This document shows, in pieces, positions 32,881 to 42,972 of a stretch of DNA of 64,000 nucleotides; positions within the stretch are counted from its first letter, which is position 1, and each line of letters starts with the position of its first letter. The stretch spans positions 62,001 to 126,000 of the forward strand of contig CAWDME010000016.1 of assembly GCA_963803335.1 (NCBI GenBank), given 5' to 3'. Under the pieces are notes generated by a model that saw only the letters and a list, made by a program, of their open reading frames with translations, made no database searches and was not told the DNA's origin. Source of the stretch: DASSUW01 sp963803335 (GTDB taxonomy: Bacteria > Actinomycetota > Thermoleophilia > Solirubrobacterales > Solirubrobacteraceae). Position numbers and translations under genes: made by a program.

Positions 32881-34092
32881 TCACCGCGGCAGGCCGGGCG
32901 CGATGATGCGGTAGGCCTTCAGCCCCAGCCCGAGGCGCTCGCGATCCTCGGTCTGCATCGGGTCGAGCCCGCTGAGCTCCTTCACGCGCTCGAGCCGGTA
33001 GGCGACCGTGTGCCGGTGCGCATAGATCGCCGACGCCGTCGCGTTCATGTTGCAGTTGTGCTCGAGGTAGGCCTCGAGCGTCTGGACGAGGTCGGTGCGG
33101 TACTGGTCGTCATAGCGGACGATCGCCGCGACGGTGTCCTCGTAGAACGACCGCACCTCCTCCGGATGCGAGGCGAGCACGCGGAACAGCAGCCGGTACG
33201 TGCCGGTGCCGATGTCCTCCTGGATCGGGCCGCCGAGGCCGTCGCCGCGCTGGAGCACCTCGAGCACGAGCTCGGCCTCCTGGATCGCCCGCCCGAGCTC
33301 GCCCGGGTCGGCGTAGAAGGAGGACAGCGCCACGACGCCGTGCCGCTGCAGCCGGCCCGCGAGCACGCGGGCGGCGGACACGGTGGCGGCCTGATCGCCG
33401 GTGGACGGCAGCAGCGCGTACACGCGCCCCGCCGGGCCGCCCTCGATGTGCTGCGCCAGCGCGCCCGCGTACTCGGACGCGATCAGCGCCACCACGTGGC
33501 GCGGGCGTTCGGCGGTCAGCTCCGCGCACAGCACCACGGCGCCCGCCGACACGTCGCAGCCGAGCCGGCCGGCGCGGCGGACGACGTCGGCCGCGTCGAG
33601 CCCGTCGGGCCGCTCGCGCATCTCCTCCAGGAACGAGCCGCGGACGTTCTCCTCGACCTCCTCGCGCGCCTCCTCGACGGCGACCTCGGTGAGCGCCGCG
33701 ACGGCTGCGAGGTGCAGGAACTCGACCGCCTCGGGCTCCGGCCGCCCCGGCTGCAGCAGCACGACGCCGCCGAGCCGCTCGTCGCCGGACGCGATCGGCA
33801 CCTCGGCGACGACCTCGCTCGGCACCGGCGCGACCCGCCCTCGGCCCTGCTCGCCCACGTAGCGGCGGACCGCGGCGAGCACGTTCTCGCCGCCCGCCGA
33901 GGCGACGGCGACGCCGAGCCGTGGCACGACGATCGCCACCGGCCCGCCGGCGGCGGCGGCCGCCAGATCGGCGACGGCGGCAAGGCCGTCGCCGGTCAGC
34001 ACGGCGTCGAGCATCTGCAGGTGCACGGCTCGCAGCCGCTCGACGAGCGACGTGGCGGCCGGCGGCGATATGTCCGGCCGCCCCGTCGTCAT
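32881..34092 (-). CDS. PucR/CdaR-type transcriptional regulator
   Basis: This 403-residue protein has a ~150-residue N-terminal sensory region, a central GGDEF-like CdaR domain and a C-terminal PucR-type helix-turn-helix ending in YAHRHTVAYRLERVKEL. Such proteins control purine, amino-acid or nitrogen catabolism. Its start is 7 nt after the stop of glnB and it lies in the same orientation as amtB and glnB, so it is probably their third operon member and a nitrogen-related regulator. The effector is unknown. Confidence 0.8.
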   Translation of the reverse strand: MTTGRPDISPPAATSLVERLRAVHLQMLDAVLTGDGLAAVADLAAAAAGGPVAIVVPRLGVAVASAGGENVLAAVRRYVGEQGRGRVAPVPSEVVAEVPIASGDERLGGVVLLQPGRPEPEAVEFLHLAAVAALTEVAVEEAREEVEENVRGSFLEEMRERPDGLDAADVVRRAGRLGCDVSAGAVVLCAELTAERPRHVVALIASEYAGALAQHIEGGPAGRVYALLPSTGDQAATVSAARVLAGRLQRHGVVALSSFYADPGELGRAIQEAELVLEVLQRGDGLGGPIQEDIGTGTYRLLFRVLASHPEEVRSFYEDTVAAIVRYDDQYRTDLVQTLEAYLEHNCNMNATASAIYAHRHTVAYRLERVKELSGLDPMQTEDRERLGLGLKAYRIIAPGLPR

Positions 34093-34099
34093 CGTTCAG

Positions 34100-34474
34100 C
34101 TAGGCCGTGGCCTGTGCAGCGACCTCAGGGTGGGCCTGGAGCGTCTCCTCACCGGACTCGCCGGTGCGGATCCGGTAGGCCTCCTCGACCGGCATGACGA
34201 ATACCTTGCCGTCGCCGATCTGGCCCGTACGGGCGTGCTTGAGGATGGCGTCGACCACCGTCTGCACGTCGTGCGACGCAACCACGCATTCGAGCTTGAC
34301 CTTCGGCCGCAGCCAGTTGGTCAGCTCGGCACCGCGGTAGCGCTCGGTGATGCCCTTCTGCCGCCCGGAGCCCTTGACCTCCGAGATCGACAGGGACGGG
34401 AACCCGAGGCTGAGGAGCTCCATCCGGATCGGCTCGAACGACTCGTGCCGGATGTATGCCTCGATCTTCTTCAC
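34100..34474 (-). CDS. glnB: PII nitrogen-regulatory protein, without the Tyr51 modification site
   Basis: This 124-residue PII protein senses ATP/ADP and 2-oxoglutarate and controls the ammonium channel. The T-loop (residues ~37-55) reads GRQKGITERYRGAELTN: Tyr46, Arg47, Gly48 and Glu50 are present but residue 51, the Tyr that is uridylylated in E. coli and adenylylated in other actinobacteria, is Leu. The C-terminal signature GDGKVFVMPVEEAYRIRTGE is intact and there is a ~10-residue extra tail. The GTG start shares one base with the amtB stop (TAGTG). Control by nucleotide binding alone is inferred. Confidence 0.92.
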   Translation of the reverse strand: MKKIEAYIRHESFEPIRMELLSLGFPSLSISEVKGSGRQKGITERYRGAELTNWLRPKVKLECVVASHDVQTVVDAILKHARTGQIGDGKVFVMPVEEAYRIRTGESGEETLQAHPEVAAQATA

Positions 34475-35937
34475 TAGACCGGAACCTCCTTAGTGGTGGC
34501 GCCTCGTGGCGTCTCACGCGCCGGCACGTTGCCGGGTGCGGGGCTGTAGCCGATGAGCTCGGGCGCCGGGATGAACTGCTCCGGATACCCGTACATGCCG
34601 TGCTCGGAGATGTCCAGTCCGGCTTCCTCTTCCTCGGCCGTGACGCGCAGGCCGTAGGTCTTCTTGATAGCGAAGAACACGACGTACGAGACGACGAACA
34701 CGAAGGCGAACACCGTGACGACGCCAAGCGCCTGGCTGCCCAGCTGGTGGAACGAGCCGTTGTACACGAGGCCCGGCTCGCCGACGCCGTTGTACGCGGC
34801 CAACCGCGGCGACGTGAACAGACCGCACGCGAGCGTGCCCCACACACCGCACAGGCCGTGCGCGGTCAGCGCGCCGACCGGGTCGTCGATCCGGCGGTCG
34901 ATCCAGTAGACGCCGAGCGGCACGATGATGCCGGCGATGAAGCCGATCACCAGTGCAGCCCAGTTCTCGACGTAGCCCGACCCGGCGGTGATCGCCACCA
35001 GCGCGCCGATCGCGCCGTTGCCGGCCATGCCGATGTCGACCGTCCCGGTCTTCCAGCGGGCCACGAGCACCGCGCCGAGCACGCCGGCGGCGGCCGCGAG
35101 GTTGGTCACCAGCGCGATCTCCGGGAAGCGCCCGTCCATCGCGTTCAGCGTCGAGCCCGGGTTGAACCCGAACCAGCCGAGCCACAGGATCAGGACACCG
35201 AGGCCGAACAGCGGCATCGAGTGCCCGGGTATCGCCCGCGGCGCACCATCCTTGCCGTACTTGCCGCGCCGTGCGCCGAGCTGCAGGAGCACCGCGAGGG
35301 CGCCGGTCGCGCCGATCAGGTGGACCGCGGTCGAGCCCGCGAAGTCCTGCATGCCGACGTTGGACTGCAGCCAGCCGCCGCCGAACACCCAGTGCGAGGC
35401 GATCGGGAAGATCACGGCCGCGAACACGGCGGCGTAGATCACGTACACGCCGAACTTGATCCGCTCGAGCGTCGTCCCCCAGACGATCGCCAGCGAGACG
35501 GCGCAGAACGAGAACTGGAACAGCCACTTGCTCTCGATCGTGGCGTCCGACAGGCCCATGATCCCGAAGGCCTGCTGCGGATCACCGTAGTCGCGCAGCA
35601 GGAAGCCGTGCGTGCCGATGATGTCGCCGTTGCCGAACGCGAACGCGAAGCCGACGGCGTAGTAGAGGATCGCGGCGATCGAGAAGTTGACGAGGATCTT
35701 CGCGACGACGGTGCCCGCGTTCTTCGCACGCGAGAAGCCGATCTCCAGGAACGCGAAGCCCGCCTGCATCCAGATCACGAGCAGGGCCGCGACGACGACC
35801 CAGATCGAATTGATCGCCACGCTGTCCGGAAGCTTGCCGTTGCCGGCAGCGTCCAGCGTGTCAGCGTACGCCGCCCCCGGCAGCGCCACGCAGGCGAGCG
35901 CGGCTCCAAGCAGCGCCGCGCCGGTCCTTCTGCGCAT
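34474..35937 (-). CDS. amtB: ammonium transporter
   Basis: This 487-residue protein has a signal peptide ending near AAYADT (~25 residues) and eleven membrane helices. The twin-His ammonia-conducting site is recognisable: His in FAGSTAVHLIGA and His in ALTAHGLCGVWG. Gate Phe residues sit in the helices around them. The C-terminus is long and acidic (EEEEAG) with a Pro-rich end. The ATG at 35937 follows GAGGAGGA; an upstream start at 35985 would include a non-conserved lead. It forms an operon with glnB and a PucR-like gene. Confidence 0.92.
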   Translation of the reverse strand: MRRRTGAALLGAALACVALPGAAYADTLDAAGNGKLPDSVAINSIWVVVAALLVIWMQAGFAFLEIGFSRAKNAGTVVAKILVNFSIAAILYYAVGFAFAFGNGDIIGTHGFLLRDYGDPQQAFGIMGLSDATIESKWLFQFSFCAVSLAIVWGTTLERIKFGVYVIYAAVFAAVIFPIASHWVFGGGWLQSNVGMQDFAGSTAVHLIGATGALAVLLQLGARRGKYGKDGAPRAIPGHSMPLFGLGVLILWLGWFGFNPGSTLNAMDGRFPEIALVTNLAAAAGVLGAVLVARWKTGTVDIGMAGNGAIGALVAITAGSGYVENWAALVIGFIAGIIVPLGVYWIDRRIDDPVGALTAHGLCGVWGTLACGLFTSPRLAAYNGVGEPGLVYNGSFHQLGSQALGVVTVFAFVFVVSYVVFFAIKKTYGLRVTAEEEEAGLDISEHGMYGYPEQFIPAPELIGYSPAPGNVPARETPRGATTKEVPV

Positions 35938-35952
35938 CAGTCCTCCTCGGTC

Positions 35953-35980
35953 GGAAACCATCGCTCGACATGGTCGTTCC
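35953..35980. promoter_or_regulatory. dyad-symmetric operator candidate upstream of amtB
   Basis: GGAA-ACCAT-N8-ATGGT-N2-TTCC spans 35953-35980, immediately upstream of the amtB ribosome-binding site in the 149-nt region between divergent amtB and glnA. Nine of the arm positions pair on both sides. GAAAC occurs in it, resembling one half of a GlnR site, but the overall spacing does not match the published GlnR box, so the regulator is left open. Confidence 0.35.
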
Positions 35981-36086
35981 GGCACGGCGAGGGGTCTTTG
36001 TCCCGATGTCGAAGATTCGCCGTCGGGCTTTCTCCATCCGGTCGACAGGGCGTATGTTGCGATCGAGCGACCGGAGGGAGATCGGC

Positions 36087-37592
36087 ATGCCCATCACTGA
36101 CGTGGTCAATGGGAGGGCGGGCGAGGCCCTCCACGTGCGCGCGCACACGAGCGGGCGGGATCCGAAGCCGGGCGACGTGCTCGACCTTGCCAAGCGCCAC
36201 GACGCGCACCTGGTGGACCTCAAGTTCACCGACCTGCCCGGCACGTGGCAGCACATGGGCATGGCGCTGGCAAGCTTCGACGAGGACGCGTTCACCGACG
36301 GGATCGGGTTCGACGGCTCGTCGATCCGCGGCTTCCAGGAGATCTACGAGTCGGACATGCTGCTGATGCCCGATGCGTCGACGGCGATCCTCGACCCGTT
36401 CTACGAGTCACCGACGATCTCGGTCATCTGCACGGTCGTGGATCCGATCACGCGCGAGCCGTACTCGCGCGATCCGCGCTACATCGCGATCAAGGCGGCC
36501 GAACACCTGCGCGCGAGCGGCATCGCCGACACCGTCTACTTCGGCCCGGAGGCCGAGTTCTACGTCTTCGACCACGTCGCGTTCGACCAGCAGGCGCACA
36601 CCGCGTTCTACGAGGTCGACTCCGAGGAGGGTCACTGGACGTCGGGCCAAGGGTTCCAGCGCCGCGGCGAGGGTCTCGCCGCGCTCGGCTACGCGAACCG
36701 CTCGCAGGAGGGCTACTTCCCGGCCCCGCCCAACGACACGCTGAGCGACCTGCGGGCGACGATGGTGCTCGTGCTCGAGGCGCTGGGCATCCGCACCGAG
36801 AGCCACCACCACGAGGTGGGCGGCCCCGGTCAGGGCGAGATCGACCTGCGCTTCCTGCCCCTGGTCGACATGGCCGACGCGCTGCAGCTGCACAAGTACG
36901 TGGTCAAGAACGCGGCCAAGCAGGCCGGCAAGACCGCCACGTTCATGCCGAAGCCGATCTTCGAGGAGAACGGCTCGGGCATGCACGTTCACCAGTCGCT
37001 GTGGAAGGACGGCGAGACGCTGATGCACGACGCCGAGGGCTACGCGCTGCTGTCGCCACTGGCGCTGCACTACGCCGCCGGGCTGCTCAGCCACGCCAAA
37101 GCGCTCCTGGCGTTCTGCGCGCCGACCACCAACTCGTACCGCCGGCTCGTGCCCGGCTACGAGGCGCCGGTGCTGCTCAAGCACTCGCAGCGCAACCGCT
37201 CCGCGGCCGTGCGGATCCCGATGTACTCGACGTCGCCGAAGGCCAAGCGGCTCGAGTTCCGCCCGCCGGACCCGCTCGCCAACCCGTACCTCGCCTTCCC
37301 GGCGATGATGATGGCGGGGCTCGACGGCATCGAGCGCGAGCTCGACCCCGGCACGCCGATCGACCAGAACCTCTACGAGCTGCCGCCCGAGCAGCTCGCC
37401 GACATCCCGACGGTGCCCACCACGCTCGACGAGGCGCTCGACGCGCTGGAGGCCGACCACCAGTTCCTGACCAAGGGCAACGTCTTCACCGACGACCTGA
37501 TCGCGACCTACATCGAGTTTCGCCGCGAGCAGTCCGACCGCGTGAAGATTCGCCCGCACCCGTACGAGTTCCCGCTCTACTTCGACGGCTAA
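36087..37592 (+). CDS. glnA: glutamine synthetase type I-beta
   Basis: This 501-residue cytoplasmic enzyme makes glutamine from glutamate, ammonia and ATP. Motifs: DGSSIRGF, the ammonia/glutamate-site segment GPEAEFYVF, NGSGMHVHQSLW, and the adenylylation loop NLYELPPE with Tyr about residue 430, which marks the I-beta group controlled by adenylyltransferase. It begins at 36087 with GGAGGGAG 6 nt upstream. Compared with most GSI, ~25 extra residues precede the usual start (DVLDLAKRHDAHLVDLKF). It is divergent from amtB-glnB. Confidence 0.93.
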   Translation: MPITDVVNGRAGEALHVRAHTSGRDPKPGDVLDLAKRHDAHLVDLKFTDLPGTWQHMGMALASFDEDAFTDGIGFDGSSIRGFQEIYESDMLLMPDASTAILDPFYESPTISVICTVVDPITREPYSRDPRYIAIKAAEHLRASGIADTVYFGPEAEFYVFDHVAFDQQAHTAFYEVDSEEGHWTSGQGFQRRGEGLAALGYANRSQEGYFPAPPNDTLSDLRATMVLVLEALGIRTESHHHEVGGPGQGEIDLRFLPLVDMADALQLHKYVVKNAAKQAGKTATFMPKPIFEENGSGMHVHQSLWKDGETLMHDAEGYALLSPLALHYAAGLLSHAKALLAFCAPTTNSYRRLVPGYEAPVLLKHSQRNRSAAVRIPMYSTSPKAKRLEFRPPDPLANPYLAFPAMMMAGLDGIERELDPGTPIDQNLYELPPEQLADIPTVPTTLDEALDALEADHQFLTKGNVFTDDLIATYIEFRREQSDRVKIRPHPYEFPLYFDG

Positions 37593-37598
37593 GTCGAA

Positions 37599-37618
37599 CC
37601 AAAGACCGCGATCTTTGG
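37599..37618. terminator. hairpin between the two glutamine synthetase genes
   Basis: CCAAAGA (37599-37605) and TCTTTGG (37612-37618) form a perfect 7-bp stem with a 6-nt loop, 7 nt after the glnA stop. No T-run follows. It may separate expression of the two glutamine synthetase genes. Confidence 0.45.
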
Positions 37619-37701
37619 ACATGTGGACAAGGCCGGGGCGCCAGGTCCCCACTAGTTTGTGCCGCCGAACCAGGCAAGCCCGGAGGAGGACCCCCGACCA
37701 C

Positions 37702-39864
<2,163 letters not shown>

Positions 39865-39874
39865 AGGCGCGAGT

Positions 39875-39900
39875 GGGGCCCGCCCGCGAGGGCGGGCCCC
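39875..39900 (+). terminator. strong GC hairpin terminator after glnN
   Basis: A perfect 11-bp stem, GGGGCCCGCCC (39875-39885) with GGGCGGGCCCC (39890-39900), closes a GCGA tetraloop 10 nt after the glnN stop. GNRA loops stabilise such hairpins. There is no U-tract. Confidence 0.8.
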
Positions 39901-39905
39901 CATGT

Positions 39906-40230
39906 TCAGCGCAGGTGATCGTGACCGCGGTCTTGGTGTCGCTGAGCTGCTTGACCGCAACCGTGCCGCGGGCCGTCGCGTACGCGCCGTGCCGCCGGTG
40001 ATCGCCCACACGCTCGTCGCGCTCTTGTGGCTGAGGAAGCCGGCCAGCGTGAGGTCGCCACGGTGCAGTGAGGCGACGGCACTGCACACGTCGCCGAACG
40101 ACTCGGCGCCGGCGTGGCCGCAGTGCCAGGCAGCGCGGCCGGCGGCCTTGTTGCCCTTGGCCGTCTGCAGGTGCGCGCGGCACATCAGGACGTCGCCGGG
40201 GCTGCCGTCGGCGGGCAGGAGGTCGGCACC
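39906..40230 (-). pseudogene. fragment of an allene-oxide-cyclase/dirigent-like barrel protein, frameshifted
   Basis: On the minus strand the frame reads DVLMCRAHLQTAKGNKAAG, then CGHAGAESFGDVCSAVASL, GDLTLAGFL and SVWAITGGT; the next frame continues AYATARGTVAVKQLSDTKTAVTI. AITGGTG-Y-x-x-ARGTV is the typical core of secreted AOC/dirigent-like beta-barrel proteins. A single base is missing near 39986-39990 (GGGT instead of expected GGGC-C codon), which breaks the frame. The N-terminus and signal peptide are absent where the region meets the kinase remnant, and the natural stop appears lost. It might be a sequencing error plus a fragment, but the flanking decay favours a pseudogene. Confidence 0.5.
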
Positions 40231-40465
40231 GCCACAAGGGCGATCGAACAGACCGGCCGCCAAGCGCTCACCGAGATGCGCCGGCTCGTCGGGCTGATGC
40301 GCGAGCCGACGCCGAGCCGACGTCCCCGCTCCCGAGCCTGCGCCACCTCGACCTGCTGGTCGAGGAGATGCGCGGCGCGGGCGTGCCGGTCGACCTCGAG
40401 ACTTCGACGCCGGCCCACAGGCGGGCGGCGGCTGGAGGCTGCGCGCGCGGCTGCCGCTGACATGA
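40230..40465 (+). pseudogene. histidine kinase remnant (DesK/NarX-type) with ATPase domain deleted
   Basis: The frame shows AIEQTGRQALTEMRRLVGLMRE, split here from the next frame PSLRHLDLLVEEMRGAGVPVDLE: together they form the end of the HisKA_3 helices and the following linker of a NarL-partner kinase. A frameshift separates the two blocks near 40310-40320. The ATP-binding core is missing; instead the sequence jumps near 40420 to GGGWRLRARLPLT-stop, the normal last strand of such kinases, whose TGA overlaps the regulator's ATG at 40462 (ATGA). The 5' half, with the sensor and the phosphorylated His, is also gone. Confidence 0.65.
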
Positions 40466-41019
40466 CGATCAGCGTGTTGATCGCCGACGACTAGCAGCTG
40501 ATGCGCGCTGGGCTCCGGCTGATCGTCGAGCAGGGCGGCGACCTGGAGGTGGTCGGCGAGGCGGACACGGGCGAGGTCGCCCTTCACGGCGCCCGGCGCC
40601 TCAAGCCCGACGTCGTGCTGATGGACATCCGGATGCCGGGGATGGACGGGCTCGAGGCGACTCGCCGCCTGCTCGGCGACCCGGACAACCGATCGCGCGT
40701 GGTCATGCTGACGACCTTCGACCTCGACGAGTACGTCTACGCGGCGATCACGCGCCGGCTGATCGCCGAGTTCGCGCGCCGCCAGAGCCCCGACGCGCCG
40801 GCCGGCCCGCTCGAGGAGCTGACGAGCCGCGAGCTGGAGGTGCTGCGGCTGCTCGCCCGCGGGCTCAGCAACGGCGAGATCGCCGGCGAGCTCGTGCTCG
40901 GCGAGGCGACGGTGAAGACGCACGTGGCCCGCGTGCTGATGAAGCTCGGCCTGCGCAACCGCGTACAGGCGGTGATCTACGCGTACGAGTCCGGCCTCGT
41001 GAGCCCGGACGGCGCCTAG
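40462..41019 (+). pseudogene. NarL/FixJ-type response regulator with nonsense codon and internal deletion
   Basis: From ATG 40462 the frame reads MTISVLIADD, then TAG (40492-40494), then QLMRAGLRLIVEQ and the rest of a NarL regulator. The stop falls right after the acidic pair. The phosphoacceptor Asp is in VVLMDIRMPGMDG. After TTFDLDEYVYAA the sequence jumps straight to ITRRLIAEFARR, skipping ~35 codons that normally contain the conserved Lys and the alpha4-beta5-alpha5 face. The LuxR-type helix-turn-helix (LTSRELEVLRLLARGLSNGEIA) is intact to the end. Re-initiation at ATG 40501 could yield a 172-residue protein with a broken receiver domain. Confidence 0.75.
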
Positions 41020-41035
41020 CTGGCAGGCTTCGGCC

Positions 41036-41443
41036 ATGCCACTCACGCTCGAGCAGTCCCAGACGCTGATCGCCGCCGCCCAGGAGAAGGCCGTCGAGAA
41101 CGGCTGGAACATCACCGTCGCGGTCGTTGACGAGGGCGGGCTCCTGAAGGCGCTCGGCCGCATGGATGGCGCCCCGCCGTTGAGCGCGCAGATCGCAGAG
41201 GCGAAGGCCGTCGGAGCCGCCCTCTGGCATCGCAACGGCGACGAGCTCGCGGCGGTGCAGGCGGACCGGGCGGCGTTCTTCGGCCAGGTGAGCCAGCTGA
41301 CGCGCGTCCCGATCATCCCCGCCGACGGGTCGGCCGTGATCCGCGAAGGCGCCACGGTGCTCGGCGCGGTCGGGGTCAGCGGTGCTCAGTCCGACGAGGA
41401 CCGCAAGTGCGCCGAAGCCGGAATTTCCGCGGTTTTCGGCTAA
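41036..41443 (+). CDS. HbpS/GlcG-like haem-degrading-family protein
   Basis: This 135-residue protein matches the HbpS/GlcG (PF03928) fold: NGWNITVAVVDEGGLLKALGRMDGA, then AEAKAVGAAL and VLGAVGVSGAQSDEDRKCAEAG. Family members bind haem or other small ligands. No signal peptide is present, unlike Streptomyces HbpS, which is secreted and acts with the NarL-type SenS/SenR system; here the neighbouring two-component genes are broken. The ATG at 41036 lies 16 nt after the regulator remnant's stop. Confidence 0.75.
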   Translation: MPLTLEQSQTLIAAAQEKAVENGWNITVAVVDEGGLLKALGRMDGAPPLSAQIAEAKAVGAALWHRNGDELAAVQADRAAFFGQVSQLTRVPIIPADGSAVIREGATVLGAVGVSGAQSDEDRKCAEAGISAVFG

Positions 41444-41553
41444 AGACGCATCTGCGACGTGCCGATTACGCGACTGGGCCCGCTCGCTACCTGCTTTCGC
41501 CCCTCCTCCCCCTCCCAGGTGGAAGCTTCAACGGTGAGCGGGCCCTTCTACGT

Positions 41554-42027
41554 TCAGATGGGCCGCAGTTCCTCGGCGTAGGACATCGACCACCGGCGCA
41601 GCTCGCCAGTGGGCAGGACCTCGTACGCGCCCATCCGCCAGAGCGGCGGCGAGTACGCGTGGAGCGTGACCGCCGGCTCGCCTCCGGCGTGGCTGACGCG
41701 ATGGATGTCGGCGGGGCCGAACGTGAACGCCTCGCCTGCCACGACCGTGCGCGTGGCCGGCGGCCCGCCGAGCACGAGTCGCTCCTCGCGCACCGCCCCG
41801 GCCGTGACCGCCACCGCGCCGGCGGACAGGTCGTGGTCGTGGTAGCCGGTGTCGTGATCGTCCATCCAGCAGATCAGCCACACGGCGACGTGGTCGTCGC
41901 GGAGCAGCTCGGCGTACGTGCGCTCGTCGGCACGGTGGTCGACGAGGTGGCGCCAGCGCTCGGGCTGGGCGGCGAGGTCGCGGAGGAGCCGCTCGAGCTC
42001 GTGCTGATCGAGATCACGGTTCGGCAT
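41554..42027 (-). CDS. cysteine-dioxygenase-like cupin
   Basis: This 157-residue cupin has the HDHDLSAG motif supplying two Fe(II) ligands and a third His in PADIHRVSHAGG, followed by LHAYSPPLWRMGAY, a cysteine-dioxygenase type I signature. It would oxidise a thiol such as cysteine to its sulfinate. It overlaps the amidohydrolase gene by 14 nt. The Cys that forms the Cys-Tyr cofactor in mammalian enzymes is not obvious, as in many bacterial relatives. Confidence 0.75.
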   Translation of the reverse strand: MPNRDLDQHELERLLRDLAAQPERWRHLVDHRADERTYAELLRDDHVAVWLICWMDDHDTGYHDHDLSAGAVAVTAGAVREERLVLGGPPATRTVVAGEAFTFGPADIHRVSHAGGEPAVTLHAYSPPLWRMGAYEVLPTGELRRWSMSYAEELRPI

Positions 42028-42925
42028 TGAACAGGCGGGCGGGGTTGACCTTGGACATGGCGTGGCGGACGGCCGAGCCGAGCGAGGCGATCGCCGGCGG
42101 ATCGGCGACGGGCCGGTCGGAGCCGAGCACGAGCCGGTCGACGCCGACGACGCGCAACATCGCGTCGACTGCGTGCGGGCCGTACGAGGAGACGTCGAAC
42201 CACGCGAGCTCGTCGTGCACCGCGGCGGCGGGCCCGCCGCGCGCGGCGAGCCGCTCGGCCTGCAGCGGGGCGCAGCCCGCCAGCATCGCCCAGGCGATCT
42301 TCAGCCGCGGATGGGCGGCGCGGCCCCACGCGCCCCATGCCAGCCAAGCGGCCTGCATCTCGGCGACGTACGCGGTCATCGGCGCCCACCATGACGGCAG
42401 CGGCACATCCGACTGCGGCGCCGGCCCGGGATGCACGAACAGCGGCGCGCCGCGGGCGGCCAGGCGCTCGAGCAGCGGCCCGACGCGCTCGAGCGGCCGC
42501 TGCCCGGCGAGCGTGGCTGCCGGGAGGCACACACCGACGGCGCCGAGCGCGAGCAGCGCGTCGACGGCGGCGGGCTCGGCGGCCGCGAGCGCCACCGAGC
42601 CCCACGGGACGAACGGGCCGCCCGCGTCGAGCACGCCGGCGTGGAAGGCGTCGAGCAGCGGTTGCGCCTCGGCGGCGGACAGCGACTCGATGCCGAGCGG
42701 CGACGACGGCGCCACGAGCACGCGCTCCAGCCCGTCGCCGGCGGCGACCGCTGCCCGCGCGCCCGGGTCGTGGGCGCGCACGTCGAACGGCGCGGGCGGC
42801 TCGCCGGCCAGCTCGACCTCCCAGCCATCACCGCCGCGTCGCAGCCGCGGCGCACGCTGGCGCGCGGCGAGCAGGCCGAGCAACGGCTCGGGCCAGAGGT
42901 GCTGGTGGATGTCGGTGGCGGGCAT
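42014..42925 (-). CDS. amidohydrolase-family (TIM-barrel) protein
   Basis: This 303-residue protein begins with DIHQHLWPE (the HxH metal motif), has a VHPGPA segment and ends with VLGSDRPVADP, the terminal Asp of metal-dependent amidohydrolase-2 enzymes. The fold suits a decarboxylase or lactonase. The middle is unusually Ala-rich. Coupling to the cysteine-dioxygenase-like gene suggests a shared pathway, not identified. Confidence 0.7.
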   Translation of the reverse strand: MPATDIHQHLWPEPLLGLLAARQRAPRLRRGGDGWEVELAGEPPAPFDVRAHDPGARAAVAAGDGLERVLVAPSSPLGIESLSAAEAQPLLDAFHAGVLDAGGPFVPWGSVALAAAEPAAVDALLALGAVGVCLPAATLAGQRPLERVGPLLERLAARGAPLFVHPGPAPQSDVPLPSWWAPMTAYVAEMQAAWLAWGAWGRAAHPRLKIAWAMLAGCAPLQAERLAARGGPAAAVHDELAWFDVSSYGPHAVDAMLRVVGVDRLVLGSDRPVADPPAIASLGSAVRHAMSKVNPARLFNAEP

Positions 42926-42972
42926 CCCTCGCCAGCTTACACTACTTTGTCGATCAAGTTGAGTGGAAATAG

